Origin: Candidatus Planktophila vernalis | GTDB taxonomy: Bacteria > Actinomycetota > Actinomycetes > Nanopelagicales > Nanopelagicaceae | Length of the DNA: 64,000 nucleotides | Assembly: GCF_002288185.1 (NCBI RefSeq) | Contig: NZ_CP016776.1 | Span: forward strand, 62,001 to 126,000 | Direction: 5' to 3' | In this document: positions 11,110-19,815 of the stretch, piece by piece | Layout: every line of letters starts with the position of its first letter | Numbering within the stretch: the first letter of the stretch is position 1 | The notes under the pieces: generated by a model | The model's database searches: none | What the model saw: only the letters and a program-made list of their open reading frames with translations | What the model was told of the DNA's origin: nothing | Translations under genes and position numbers: made by a program

Positions 11110-11921
11110 GACCTACACCGTACGTAGCATCCCTGAGAGTTTACGAACCTCTTTCTGCATTTGAACCTGCCGACCGTTTGCGTTGGCAGTCAATTGATAT
11201 CAGTGAACAGAGTTATGTAAACGAAGAAGCCTTTGCTCTGCATCGCACCGTAGTTCCAGAACCACCTGCTGGTCGCCCCGATGGTGTTCATATTTTAGAT
11301 ATTGAAGGCGAACGCTATGTTGCACCGTGGTCAACTGCAACACGTTGCTGGGCAGCACTAGATAACTTTAAAGATTCACTACCAAGTAGTGTCGTTCCAT
11401 ATTTTGTTTCACCTGCAATGGAAGATGTCATTACAGCAGGTGTTGATTTGTTAGACGATAAAGTGCCACATATTTTAAATGAGACGTGGGTCATTCCACC
11501 ACGTTGGTTCCTACTGTTTATGCCAGAAGAGCGAACTCGTGGTGAGAATAAGGATGGGCTTTTCACAATTGCACGTGCAACTATTGCAAATGCAAAAGCT
11601 CGTGCAGAAGTTGCACACACCACCGTTGTTAATGCTTTTGGTGAAGGTCCTGTAGAACAAGATCTAGAAAACTTACTGGCTTGGTTAGAAATGTTTCACC
11701 CAAAGTCATATGTTGAATTAGATTACGGCGGTCTTGCACAGTATTTAAATAAAGCGCTGCGAGATAACAATGAAGATGGATTACTCTCGGACACATCTAT
11801 TGAAGATGTCTTGCAATCTCTCTCTGGTCTTGCTGCAGCAGATGGTTCATTAGCTGGTCAGGGATATGAGCGTTTGATGTCACGCTGGCGCAGGGTTCAA
11901 GCCCTTGAATCAGCCAATTAA
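11106..11921 (+). CDS. Conserved actinobacterial hypothetical protein
   Basis: 271-residue protein, translationally coupled to DUF3073 through a GTGA overlap. No signal peptide or membrane segment is visible, so it is likely cytosolic. It is acidic, with Trp/Pro-rich stretches such as NETWVIPPRWFLLFMPEERT near residue 125 and a helical, Ala-rich second half. I recognise a protein of this size in the same position (near bldC and DUF3073) in other Actinobacteria, but no catalytic motif and no named function. A role connected with DUF3073 is suggested only by the coupling. Confidence 0.7.
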   Translation: MRPTPYVASLRVYEPLSAFEPADRLRWQSIDISEQSYVNEEAFALHRTVVPEPPAGRPDGVHILDIEGERYVAPWSTATRCWAALDNFKDSLPSSVVPYFVSPAMEDVITAGVDLLDDKVPHILNETWVIPPRWFLLFMPEERTRGENKDGLFTIARATIANAKARAEVAHTTVVNAFGEGPVEQDLENLLAWLEMFHPKSYVELDYGGLAQYLNKALRDNNEDGLLSDTSIEDVLQSLSGLAAADGSLAGQGYERLMSRWRRVQALESAN

Positions 11922-12019
11922 TTCATCTTTGACGTATTGCATCCCAACGACTTAATCGGAATACTTCACCACAATACGGAGCAATTCGGACATACTCACT
12001 AGCTCTTAAGGAGATCACA

Positions 12020-12217
12020 ATGGCACGTTTGCCTGATGCTGAAGTTCTCCTGACTCCCAAAGAGGTCGCAGCCCGTTTCCACGTTAATCCAAAGACTGTG
12101 ACTAGATGGGCAAAGGCCGGCAAGCTAACTGCAATCCGCACCCTTGGTGGGCATCGTCGATACCGTGAATCTGAAGTTCTTGAGCGTCTGCGTGAGTACA
12201 AAGAGAGTTCAAGTTAA
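12020..12217 (+). CDS. bldC: BldC-like MerR-type DNA-binding regulator
   Basis: 65-residue single-domain regulator, almost all a winged-helix MerR-like HTH: LLTPKEVAARFHVNPKTVTR (10-29) then WAKAGKLTAIRTLGGHRRYR, near-identical in pattern to Streptomyces BldC. BldC binds direct repeats cooperatively and lacks an effector domain, matching the short length. A strong AAGGAG lies 6-8 nt before the ATG. In Streptomyces it delays sporulation genes; here, in a probably unicellular organism, its targets are unknown. DUF5302 follows after 16 nt. Confidence 0.9.
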   Translation: MARLPDAEVLLTPKEVAARFHVNPKTVTRWAKAGKLTAIRTLGGHRRYRESEVLERLREYKESSS

Positions 12218-12233
12218 CTAGTAAGGTTGTCTC

Positions 12234-12425
12234 ATGAGCGAAAAGAATGATGACATGAAAGCAAGAATGCTTGCTGCCCTTGAAGCTAAGAAAAACAAAC
12301 CAGGTGCACCAGGTACTCAGACACATGCTGAAACTGGATCAAAGATTCGCGGCGGACAACGCAGTGGAGGAGCTCCACAGGTACAGCGCAAAGCCGGTCC
12401 GTCAGGTTCTGGCTCTGCTGGCTAA
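12234..12425 (+). CDS. DUF5302 family small protein
   Basis: 63 residues: an N-terminal helix rich in Lys/Ala (MKARMLAALEAKKNK) followed by a low-complexity Gly/Ser/Lys tail. This matches the actinobacterial DUF5302 layout of a short helix plus a basic, disordered tail. Function unknown. It follows bldC by 16 nt and its stop directly precedes the GTG of the DUF167 gene, so the three may be co-expressed. Confidence 0.75.
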   Translation: MSEKNDDMKARMLAALEAKKNKPGAPGTQTHAETGSKIRGGQRSGGAPQVQRKAGPSGSGSAG

Positions 12426-12737
12426 GTGTCAGATCAACTCTTAATTGAAATTAGAGTTCGTCCAAATTCTTCACGAAACAAAGTTGGTGGAATCGCTGGC
12501 GACCCTCCACGATTAGTTGTTGCAGTCCAAGCACCTGCAGTTGATGGCAAAGCAAATGATGCAGTCGTAAAAGAGTTAGCGAAAGCTTTTGATTGTCGCG
12601 CTCGCGATTTCACCATTGTTTATGGCGAATTAGGTCGCGACAAACGTTTACTTATTACCGGTGATGTTGCAGCTCTAGAAAAGAAGTATCTAGAACTACA
12701 GCAGACCGCGACGCTTCAACAGCGGCTCGATCTTTGA
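12426..12737 (+). CDS. DUF167 (YggU-type) protein
   Basis: 103 residues with the DUF167 hallmarks IRVRPNSSRNKVGG (8-21), the VQAPAVDGKAND core and a C-terminal GELGRDKRLLITGD strand-turn. The fold is small and compact and the molecular function is unknown. The start is GTG immediately after the DUF5302 stop. The 3' end overlaps the convergent M3 peptidase gene by 42 bp. Both C termini look like genuine family ends, although this one runs slightly longer than usual. Confidence 0.85.
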   Translation: MSDQLLIEIRVRPNSSRNKVGGIAGDPPRLVVAVQAPAVDGKANDAVVKELAKAFDCRARDFTIVYGELGRDKRLLITGDVAALEKKYLELQQTATLQQRLDL

Positions 12738-14729
12738 ATCACGCCCGCGGAAATTGCGGAACATCTGCATTGAATCAATAGATCCACCACGTCCAAGCAA
12801 AGTGTTTCTAAAGTGCTCACCGTTCTTGCGTTGTAATCCACCGTTTTCTTTAAACCAATCAACAGTGTCAGCATCTAGTACTTCTGACCAGATGTAGCCG
12901 TAGTAGCCAGCAGAGTATCCGCCAGCAAAGATGTGTGAGAAATAGGTAGAGCGGTAACGAGTTGGAACCGGGGCAAAATCAAGTCCATAGTCCTTAATTG
13001 CTTGGGCTTCAAAGGCCTCTACATCAGTAACTTTTGCTGCCTCTTCACTATCTAATGAGTGCCAGGCAAGATCCAAAATAGCTGCAGCTAAGTAACTTGT
13101 TGTTGCATGCCCTTCGTTAAAAGTTGATGCAGCATCAAGGTTATCAATCCACTCTTGTGGCAATTTCTCACCAGTTTCAAAGTGACGGGCGTAGTTCTCA
13201 ACAACTTCAGGCCATAAAATCCACATCTCATTAACTTGAGAAGGGAATTCAACAAAGTCACGCTGAACACTTGTTCCTGAAACACGTGGGTACTTAACTT
13301 GTGAGAGAAGACCATGCAAAGCATGACCGAATTCATGGAACAGGGTTGTTGTTTCAGAGAAAGTCAGCAATGTTGGTTTTCCAGCTGGAGGCTTTGGGAT
13401 ATTGAGGTTGTTAACCACCACAGGAAGTTGATTGCACAGGAAATTCTGATCAACCAAAGTATTCATCCAAGCACCACCACGCTTTGAATCACGTGTGTAG
13501 AAATCACCTATGAAGAGTCCTAGCTTTGAGCCGTCTTCATTGAATACTTCAAAAGCACGGGCCTCTGGGTGATAAGTAACTAAATCAGGACGCTCTTTAA
13601 AAGTGATACCAAAGAGTTTGTTTGCAGCAAAGAAGATTCCATTGGCAAGCACTGATTCAAGTTCAAAGTAAGGACGCATCTTGCTGGTATCAATATTGTA
13701 TTTTTCAAGGCGAACTTGTTCTGTATAAAAGCCCCAGTCCCAACTTTCAATCTCAGTGCCTGCAGATTTTTTGAGGTCTTGTGCTTCTGCCTGTGCATTT
13801 CGCACAGCAGCAGGCGCGATCTTTCGGAGCATGGCATGGACGTTGTCTGGATGCTCTGCAGTTTGCACGGCGATTACATGCTCAGCATGTGTATTTTTAC
13901 CAAACAACTTGGCACGCTCTGCACGTAGCTTTACTACTTTTAGAATGACCGGCTTGTTGTCATTTTCGTTAGCACGATTACCTTTTAGAAGAGAATCTTG
14001 CATAATTTTCTTGCGAAGAGCCCTGTTAGTTAGAGAATCCAGGACAGGGTTTCCAGAGAAATTCACCATTCCGATAAGCCACTTACCTTCATGACCGCGA
14101 TCTTTTGCGGCAGCTGCAGCTGATGCGATTTCATTCTCACTCAAACCATCTAGCTCATCGATTGTGTCAACTAAAACAGCCAAGTCATTTGTGTCAGCTA
14201 AAACATTTTTAGAGAACTGTGTTTCTAGCTTTGAGAGTTCTTCATTGAGCTCTTTTAGGCGATCGCGTTGAGATTCGGATAGGTGAGCACCGGCGTGGAT
14301 GAGATCTTTGTAGTAGCGCTCAAGTAGCCAAGCATCTTCAGTGTTTAGGCCGATAGATTCACGGTTGTCATATAGTGATTTGATGCGGGCATAGAGAGCA
14401 GGATTTAGATTGATTGCATCCTGATGAGCGGCAAGCTTGGGTGCCATCTCTTCTTCAATTTTATCCATTGCATCGTTGGTATCACTCGATGACTTGTTAA
14501 AGAAAACTAAAAGTGTGCGCATTAGCATCTGGCCACTTTTTTCCAAAGCAACAATCGTGTTTTCAAAAGTCGCAGCACCTGGTGTGTCCAGGATTGCCTG
14601 AACTTCTGCTAATTGTTGTGTGCAGCCTTCATAGAAAGCAGGGAGGTAGTGCTCTTCTTTTATAAGTGCAAAAGGTGGCAGCTCAAAATCTAGGTCACTT
14701 CTTTGGGCAAATGGGTTCGCGATTGTCAT
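12696..14729 (-). CDS. M3 family zinc metallopeptidase (Dcp/oligopeptidase A type)
   Basis: 677-residue cytosolic thimet-like oligopeptidase that trims short peptides. The zinc motif is in TTLFHEFGHALHGLLS near residue 465, with the downstream Glu in FVEFPSQVNEMW. The C-terminal substrate-binding His/Tyr region is in the FSHIFAGGYSAGYYGYIW segment. No signal peptide. A TAGGGT hexamer lies 7 nt before the ATG with no Shine-Dalgarno, suggesting a leaderless transcript. The 3' end overlaps DUF167. Whether it is a dipeptidyl carboxypeptidase or an oligopeptidase cannot be told from sequence alone. Confidence 0.93.
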   Translation of the reverse strand: MTIANPFAQRSDLDFELPPFALIKEEHYLPAFYEGCTQQLAEVQAILDTPGAATFENTIVALEKSGQMLMRTLLVFFNKSSSDTNDAMDKIEEEMAPKLAAHQDAINLNPALYARIKSLYDNRESIGLNTEDAWLLERYYKDLIHAGAHLSESQRDRLKELNEELSKLETQFSKNVLADTNDLAVLVDTIDELDGLSENEIASAAAAAKDRGHEGKWLIGMVNFSGNPVLDSLTNRALRKKIMQDSLLKGNRANENDNKPVILKVVKLRAERAKLFGKNTHAEHVIAVQTAEHPDNVHAMLRKIAPAAVRNAQAEAQDLKKSAGTEIESWDWGFYTEQVRLEKYNIDTSKMRPYFELESVLANGIFFAANKLFGITFKERPDLVTYHPEARAFEVFNEDGSKLGLFIGDFYTRDSKRGGAWMNTLVDQNFLCNQLPVVVNNLNIPKPPAGKPTLLTFSETTTLFHEFGHALHGLLSQVKYPRVSGTSVQRDFVEFPSQVNEMWILWPEVVENYARHFETGEKLPQEWIDNLDAASTFNEGHATTSYLAAAILDLAWHSLDSEEAAKVTDVEAFEAQAIKDYGLDFAPVPTRYRSTYFSHIFAGGYSAGYYGYIWSEVLDADTVDWFKENGGLQRKNGEHFRNTLLGRGGSIDSMQMFRNFRGRDSKIEPLLKRRGLL

Positions 14730-14756
14730 GGCGCAAACCCTATCGAGAATTTCTAG

Positions 14757-16850
14757 TTAACGAGGACGGCGGCGACGCTGACTTGAGTTCGGACGAGGGC
14801 GCTTATTGCCACCACTGCGTACTGACTTTTCAACGATTGGCTGGATGTATGGAACACCAGAAGGCTCCTGTGCACCAGTGATCTTCATTAACTCAGTACT
14901 CAAAGGGGTGACACCAACAAATTTTGGAGTAACGCCAGCACGTGAAGTAAGTCCACCAATTGATTTCTGCTGCTTGGTTGTAGCAATTGTTACAACAGTT
15001 CCAGCTTCACCAGCACGGGCTGTTCGGCCTGCGCGGTGTAGATAATCCTTGTGATCTGTAGGTGCATCAACGTGTACAACAAGTGAGATTCCATCAACGT
15101 GGATACCACGTGCAGCAACATCTGTTGCTACAAGTGCTGCATTAGCTGAATCCTTGAACAGTGCAAGTGTGCGAGTACGAACGGCTTGTGACTTACCACC
15201 GTGCAAAGCACCAACTGCAACACCTGCATGGGCAAGTTTGTCAGCTAAGCGATCAGCGCCGCGTTGAGTCTTAACGAACATAATCGTTTTACCGTTACGA
15301 GCAGCGATTTGGCTTGTGATGTCATCTTTATCGCCTGGGTTCATAACAAGAACAAAGTGCTCCATAGTTGAAACAGATGCACGGTCATTTTGAAGTGAGT
15401 GAGTCTTTGGGTTCTTCAAGTACTGACGAACCAATGAATCAACACCACGATCAAGAGTTGCTGAGAACAACAGACGCTGCCCATCGAGCTTTGCTTGATC
15501 CAAGATTTCCTTTACAACTGGCAAGAAGCCCATGTCAGCCATTTGATCAGCTTCATCTAGAACAGTGATCTGTAGGTGATCGAGTTGAACTTCACCCTTA
15601 TTAAGAAGATCAATTAAACGTCCAGGAGTTGCAACTAAGATTGCTGTGCCACGGCGCATTGCAGTGATCTGCTTTGCATATGACATTCCACCGGCAACAA
15701 CAACTGATTCATGACCAATTGAGCGAGCAAGTGGCATTAATACTTCATGAATTTGCTGAGCAAGCTCACGTGTTGGTGTTAATACCAAAGCAAGTGGCTT
15801 GTGTGGCTTTGCAACCTTGCCGTTGAGGTTATTAAGAAGTGCTAAACCAAAAGCAAGAGTCTTACCTGAACCAGTTTGTCCACGGCCCAAGATGTCATGG
15901 CCAGCTAGTGCATCTGGCAATGTTGCAATCTGAATTGGGAATGGATGCATGATTCCCTGCTTTGCAAGGGCATTTACCAAAGGTGCTGCAATTCCAAGAT
16001 CACTGAAAGTCGTTGTGATTTCAGTGAGTGGAGTTGCATCAACCAAGTTGGCATCAGCTAAATTTGTTGAGATGTAGTTATCGTCAGCGCCAAAGTCGAT
16101 GGCAGCATTGGTGTGAGTCTTTGATGAGTGCTTGAAATCATCACGAGCATAAGCAGGTGAATCATTACGGCGATCACGAACTGGACGCTCTGTACGGAAG
16201 TTAGCTGCGCGAGTATCGGGTGCTTCGCTGCGCTTCTTTGGACGTGTTGGATCAAACTTTTCTACCTTACGTGGAACAAAGTTTGGACGACCATCATCAT
16301 TACGTGAAACCTTTGCTTTGGCTGCATCACGGCGATTGGTTGGGCGAGTATCTGAAGTCTTGTATTCGCTCTTTTTGAACGCTGGCTTCTTGTATTCAGA
16401 CTTCTTATTTTCTGGCTTAACAAACTCTTTTTTCTTATCAAAGGCACGCTTAGTGCGATCATCGCGCTGTGCTACAAACTTCTTAGCGCGACTTTCTGGG
16501 CGCTGTGATTGTTCAATGCGTGCTGCGCGCTCTTCTGGAGCCTCAATTGGACGTGGCTTTGAGGCAGTCTTTTCTTGGAAGCGCTTTGCACGAAGCTTTG
16601 AGCGATCAGTTAAACGTTCTTGCTTCTTTGATTGTGATGATGAATCAACATCTGAATAGCGACGAGTTGAAGCAGGCTTACCTGTTTTAGAAGTAGTTGC
16701 AGCGCTTTTACGTGCATTCTTTTGTGCAGTTGTATGACGAGCTTTTGGATCAGCTGCTTTAAATGCAGCTTTCTTCGCTCGCTTAGGCTTACCAACTGAT
16801 GCTGCGCGACGGGCTTTTCCGGGCGCTGAAGTACGAGGTGTTAATGACAT
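14757..16850 (-). CDS. DEAD-box ATP-dependent RNA helicase with long basic N-terminal extension
   Basis: About 697 residues from the ATG at 16850. An in-frame TTG at 16877 would add 9 residues but is less convincing. The first ~270 residues are Lys/Arg-rich low-complexity sequence, probably disordered and RNA-binding. The helicase core follows: Q-motif region (FSDLGIAAPLVNAL), Walker A GQTGSGKT near residue 320, DEAD near residue 430 (VLDEADQMADMGF), SAT, and motif VI HRAGRTARAG. The C terminus is again basic (RPRPNSSQRRRRPR). It is like RhlE/CsdA-type helicases in ribosome assembly or RNA decay. Its leader is unusually structured (see 16851-16995). Confidence 0.93.
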   Translation of the reverse strand: MSLTPRTSAPGKARRAASVGKPKRAKKAAFKAADPKARHTTAQKNARKSAATTSKTGKPASTRRYSDVDSSSQSKKQERLTDRSKLRAKRFQEKTASKPRPIEAPEERAARIEQSQRPESRAKKFVAQRDDRTKRAFDKKKEFVKPENKKSEYKKPAFKKSEYKTSDTRPTNRRDAAKAKVSRNDDGRPNFVPRKVEKFDPTRPKKRSEAPDTRAANFRTERPVRDRRNDSPAYARDDFKHSSKTHTNAAIDFGADDNYISTNLADANLVDATPLTEITTTFSDLGIAAPLVNALAKQGIMHPFPIQIATLPDALAGHDILGRGQTGSGKTLAFGLALLNNLNGKVAKPHKPLALVLTPTRELAQQIHEVLMPLARSIGHESVVVAGGMSYAKQITAMRRGTAILVATPGRLIDLLNKGEVQLDHLQITVLDEADQMADMGFLPVVKEILDQAKLDGQRLLFSATLDRGVDSLVRQYLKNPKTHSLQNDRASVSTMEHFVLVMNPGDKDDITSQIAARNGKTIMFVKTQRGADRLADKLAHAGVAVGALHGGKSQAVRTRTLALFKDSANAALVATDVAARGIHVDGISLVVHVDAPTDHKDYLHRAGRTARAGEAGTVVTIATTKQQKSIGGLTSRAGVTPKFVGVTPLSTELMKITGAQEPSGVPYIQPIVEKSVRSGGNKRPRPNSSQRRRRPR

Positions 16851-16995
16851 AGAAATACATACCAATCGAGACGACAAGCGCGTCTCGGGTGTGATCGGCG
16901 CTCAATGGCCGTCAGGGTGGTGATAAGACTCGCATGTAGTGCTGCGTGTGCAGCACTTGGGGGAAGTTCTTTGATGCGGTTGCATCAACGGGTTA
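16851..16995 (-). promoter_or_regulatory. Structured 5' leader of the DEAD-box helicase gene
   Basis: Between the helicase ATG and a TAGAAT -10-like hexamer (minus strand, 16996-17001) lie three perfect inverted repeats: 16971-16988 (7-bp arms, 4-nt loop), 16938-16957 (AGTGCTGC/GCAGCACT, 4-nt loop) and 16867-16887 (CGAGACG/CGTCTCG, 7-nt loop), the last 16 nt before the ATG. No Shine-Dalgarno is evident. Read on the minus strand this would be a ~140-nt leader with hairpins at both ends, a plausible autoregulatory or cold-responsive element. The promoter assignment is tentative; no -35 match is seen. Confidence 0.5.
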
Positions 16996-17071
16996 ATTCT
17001 ACCGTGGATTATTCCTTCTCTTTACCATCGGCTAAAGCAGCCGCTATCAATGCTTATGCCATCATTACCGG
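16996..17071. other. Divergent intergenic remainder between helicase and EamA genes
   Basis: Short gap holding the putative helicase -10 (TAGAAT, minus strand, 16996-17001). I see no Shine-Dalgarno and no TANNNT at leaderless distance before the EamA GTG at 17072, so the promoter of that gene is not identified. Open frames crossing this region have no recognisable protein features. Confidence 0.4.
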
Positions 17072-17980
17072 GTGCATTCACACTCGGCTACTCAAAAAAA
17101 CAGTTCAAGTTGGATCGGCGTGTATATCGCTTTGGGCATTGTTTGGGGATGCTCATTTATCTTCATCAAATTGGGTCTTGAGTTCCTAACCCCTATCGGC
17201 GTGGCTTTTGGCCGTGTTTCCCTAGGCGCACTCACCTTGGTTTTTTGGGCTCGCTATAAGGGAATTGAGCTTCCTAAAGATAAGAAGTTGTGGCTGCACC
17301 TATGGGTTGTGGCGTTGTTATTAAATGTAATTCCAGGATTCCTCTTTGCTTTTGCTGAAACAAAAGTCACTTCTATTTTGGCTGGAATTATCAATGCCGT
17401 CACACCATTAATGACTTTGCTAGCAATCATGATTGCATTTCGTGAAGAAAAACCTAAGAACTACCAAGTTGTAGGTCTACTACTCGGTTTTGTTGGCGTT
17501 CTAACGGTTCTTGGTGCCTGGAATGGCTTAGGTGCCAACCCAATCATTGCCGTCGTTGCTCTTCTCTTTGCAGTTACTTGCTATGGAGTTTCATTTCCTT
17601 ATTCACGCAAATATGTTTTGCCACACAAATTACAACCTGAAGCAATCGCAGCGGCACAAGTTTCTGCAGGTGCTCTCACGCTACTTCCCTTCTATCTCAT
17701 TGATGGAATTGCAAAAAATGAATATCGTCCTGGCCCGGTCTTAGCAATGATTGCACTAGGAGTCTTTGGAAGCGGTTTTGCCTATATCTGGAACTTTAGA
17801 ATTATGGAAGCAGCAGGTAGTGCTATTGCAAGCACTGTTACTTATGTGACGCCGGTAGTTGCCGTAATCGTTGGAATTATCTTCCTAGGTGAATCTATTG
17901 TTTGGAACGAACCAGTCGGAGCTTTGATTGTTTTACTCGGCGCAGCTATTGGCCAGCAGCGAATCAAATTGTTTAGATAA
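17072..17980 (+). CDS. EamA/DMT-family transporter
   Basis: 302-residue inner-membrane protein with ten hydrophobic segments arranged as two EamA repeats (roughly 15-145 and 155-298). Family features include GIVWGCSFIFIKLGLEF in helix 1 and the second-repeat FGSGFAYIWNFRIMEAAGS followed by a conserved Pro (YVTPVVAVIVG). DMT proteins export amino acids, metabolites or drugs; the substrate cannot be inferred here. The GTG start lacks a good ribosome site, so the start is uncertain. The 3' end overlaps the convergent cbiO by 8 bp. Confidence 0.85.
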   Translation: MHSHSATQKNSSSWIGVYIALGIVWGCSFIFIKLGLEFLTPIGVAFGRVSLGALTLVFWARYKGIELPKDKKLWLHLWVVALLLNVIPGFLFAFAETKVTSILAGIINAVTPLMTLLAIMIAFREEKPKNYQVVGLLLGFVGVLTVLGAWNGLGANPIIAVVALLFAVTCYGVSFPYSRKYVLPHKLQPEAIAAAQVSAGALTLLPFYLIDGIAKNEYRPGPVLAMIALGVFGSGFAYIWNFRIMEAAGSAIASTVTYVTPVVAVIVGIIFLGESIVWNEPVGALIVLLGAAIGQQRIKLFR

Positions 17981-18713
17981 CAAATCCCACGGGTAGTTCA
18001 AGACGATTTGCAGCTAAAAGGGCTGTGTTTGTAAGAATTGATTTAGTTGGTCCATCGGCAACAATGATGCCGCCATTTAAAATAACTGAGCGAGCACAAA
18101 TCTCATGAGCATATGGAAGATCATGGGTAACCATGACAATCGTGATGTCGAGTGAGCGCAAAATATCCGCTAATTCACGCCGGCTAGCTGGATCAAGATT
18201 TGATGATGGCTCATCTAAAACAAGGATTTCTGGCTTCATGGCAAGCACGGTTGCTACTGCAACTCTGCGTCGTTGCCCAAATGAAAGGTGATGCGGTGGT
18301 CGATCGCGAAATTCGAGCATTCCAACGAGCTCTAGCGCTTCATTAACTACTGCATTGAGTTCATCTGCCCGCAGCCCCATGTTGTAAGGACCAAATGCAA
18401 CATCCTCTGCAACTGTTGGCATGAACAGCTGGTCATCAGGATCTTGAAAAACGATTCCAACTTTCGAACGAATCTCTTTGATTGACTCTTTGTTCTTAGA
18501 ATCAACTAACTGTCCCGCAACATGAATTGAGCCATGAGATGTTGGGTGGATGCCATTCATATGCATTACAAGAGTTGTTTTACCAGCACCATTTGGCCCA
18601 AGAAGTGCAACACGTTCTCCCTTTTGGATGGAGAGGTTTACACCGAAAAGAGCTTGATTGCCATCAGGATATGCAAAGGCGAGCTCTTTGATTTCTAGGC
18701 TAGGCGTGTTCAT
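17973..18713 (-). CDS. cbiO: ECF transporter ATPase, nickel/cobalt type (CbiO/NikO)
   Basis: 246-residue ABC ATPase that powers metal import with CbiMNQ. Walker A GPNGAGKTT lies at about 39-47, the Q-loop in VFQDPDDQLF, the signature in LSFGQRRRVAV and Walker B in ILVLDEPSSNLDP; the switch His is in MVTHDLPYA. The FQDPDDQLF segment is typical of ECF A-components. The start overlaps the cbiQ stop (TAATG). It is the last gene of the minus-strand cbiMNQO operon. Confidence 0.92.
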   Translation of the reverse strand: MNTPSLEIKELAFAYPDGNQALFGVNLSIQKGERVALLGPNGAGKTTLVMHMNGIHPTSHGSIHVAGQLVDSKNKESIKEIRSKVGIVFQDPDDQLFMPTVAEDVAFGPYNMGLRADELNAVVNEALELVGMLEFRDRPPHHLSFGQRRRVAVATVLAMKPEILVLDEPSSNLDPASRRELADILRSLDITIVMVTHDLPYAHEICARSVILNGGIIVADGPTKSILTNTALLAANRLELPVGFVI

Positions 18714-19510
18714 TACATTTTTCCAATCAGTAATTGAGCGATAAAAATAGTTGCAGCAACAATCGGATACATCATTGCTTTGAGCCAGACTGTGGCTTTA
18801 TGTTCAATCTGCTCTTCATGGGGCAAAACCCCTTCATATCCACGAGACAACATAGAAAGGTGAACTCTTTCTCCTCGCTCATAAGAGCGAATGAATAATG
18901 CACTAGCAGCTGTTGCCAAGACTTTCCAGTGCTTAACTCCGGTTGCTTCAAAACCACGTGACTCGCGCGCAACCTTCATGCGCTCCATTTCATCGTTTAC
19001 AACATTTACATAGCGCAACATGAAAGAAGCGATCTGCACCATTAGAACCGGTAGTCGCAAGCGCTCAAGGCCCCGAAGAATTTCTCGGGCTGTTGTTGAT
19101 GTAGACAAAATAATTGCAGTCATAACACCGAGAGTTCCCTTAGCAACGATTCCAGAGCCGGCAATTAAACCTTCGCGATATAGATCAAAAGGACCGACTT
19201 GAATCTTTTCTCCCGTCCCAAAAAATGGCATCAGTATTGCGAAGAAGATAAAGGGAATTTCAATCAATGCGCGCTTAAAAAGAAGAGGAAAAGGAATTTT
19301 TGCAATAAAGACCACTGTTAGTAGCCACAGGAAGTAGGCGATGAATGCCCCCCATTGAGTAATGGGGGTAGAGACAACGATCAAAATAAATGCAATAGCA
19401 GCAATGATTTTAAGGTGAGATGGAAGGGAGTGAACTAAAGAGTGGCGATGTAGGTAGAGCCGCTCACCCACATCATGACCGTGGTGATGGCTCTCCTGCT
19501 CGACTCTAAT
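18713..19510 (-). CDS. cbiQ: ECF transporter transmembrane protein, nickel/cobalt type (CbiQ/NikQ)
   Basis: T-component of the metal ECF transporter, with about five to six membrane segments and the two cytoplasmic Ala-Arg-Gly coupling motifs in the ARESRGFEA and SRGYEG regions. The first ATG/GTG-type start (GTG at 19471) gives 252 residues but has no Shine-Dalgarno and removes an in-frame His-rich leader ESHHHGHD that fits actinobacterial CbiQ N termini. An ATT at 19508-19510 sits 5 nt after AAGGA and 2 nt after the cbiN stop, giving 265 residues. I favour this rare ATT start (see findings). Confidence 0.8.
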   Translation of the reverse strand: MRVEQESHHHGHDVGERLYLHRHSLVHSLPSHLKIIAAIAFILIVVSTPITQWGAFIAYFLWLLTVVFIAKIPFPLLFKRALIEIPFIFFAILMPFFGTGEKIQVGPFDLYREGLIAGSGIVAKGTLGVMTAIILSTSTTAREILRGLERLRLPVLMVQIASFMLRYVNVVNDEMERMKVARESRGFEATGVKHWKVLATAASALFIRSYERGERVHLSMLSRGYEGVLPHEEQIEHKATVWLKAMMYPIVAATIFIAQLLIGKM

Positions 19511-19512
19511 TT

Positions 19513-19815
19513 CTATCCTTTTTTTGGTTTACGCGCAAGCAACCTAAATCCAAAACCAGCAACAATTGCAGTTCCTACTACACCGATAACGCCAGCAACT
19601 CCCACGGATGCGCGCTCATTTTCAATTCCCTTAACTCCGTAATCTGCCAGAGTTCCCTTTGAATTTGTGTGCTCTTTAGCTGTTTGAATAAAGCCAATGT
19701 CCTCGGCGACTTTTTCTAAGCCATCAGGAGAAGATGAGGCATAAAAAGATATAACGCCTGCAAGAAAAAGAGAAACGACTAATCCAGAGAGATAAAATTT
19801 TCTATTAGTTAGCAC
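19513..19815 (-). CDS. cbiN: PDGLE-domain (CbiN-like) component of metal ECF transporter
   Basis: 100 residues from the GTG at 19815, preceded by GGAG; an upstream in-frame ATG at 19866 would run far into cbiM and is rejected. The protein has an N-terminal membrane helix (FYLSGLVVSLFLAGVISFY), an extracytoplasmic part with the ASSSPDGLE motif, and a C-terminal helix ending in basic residues. CbiN-like subunits stabilise or activate the CbiM substrate-binding component. It overlaps cbiM by 11 bp, and cbiQ follows at once. Confidence 0.85.
   Translation of the reverse strand: MLTNRKFYLSGLVVSLFLAGVISFYASSSPDGLEKVAEDIGFIQTAKEHTNSKGTLADYGVKGIENERASVGVAGVIGVVGTAIVAGFGFRLLARKPKKG

Noticed and set aside
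16905-17189. Plus-strand open frame of 94 codons before the EamA gene
   Set aside because: It runs out of frame into the conserved EamA coding sequence and has no domain-like features.
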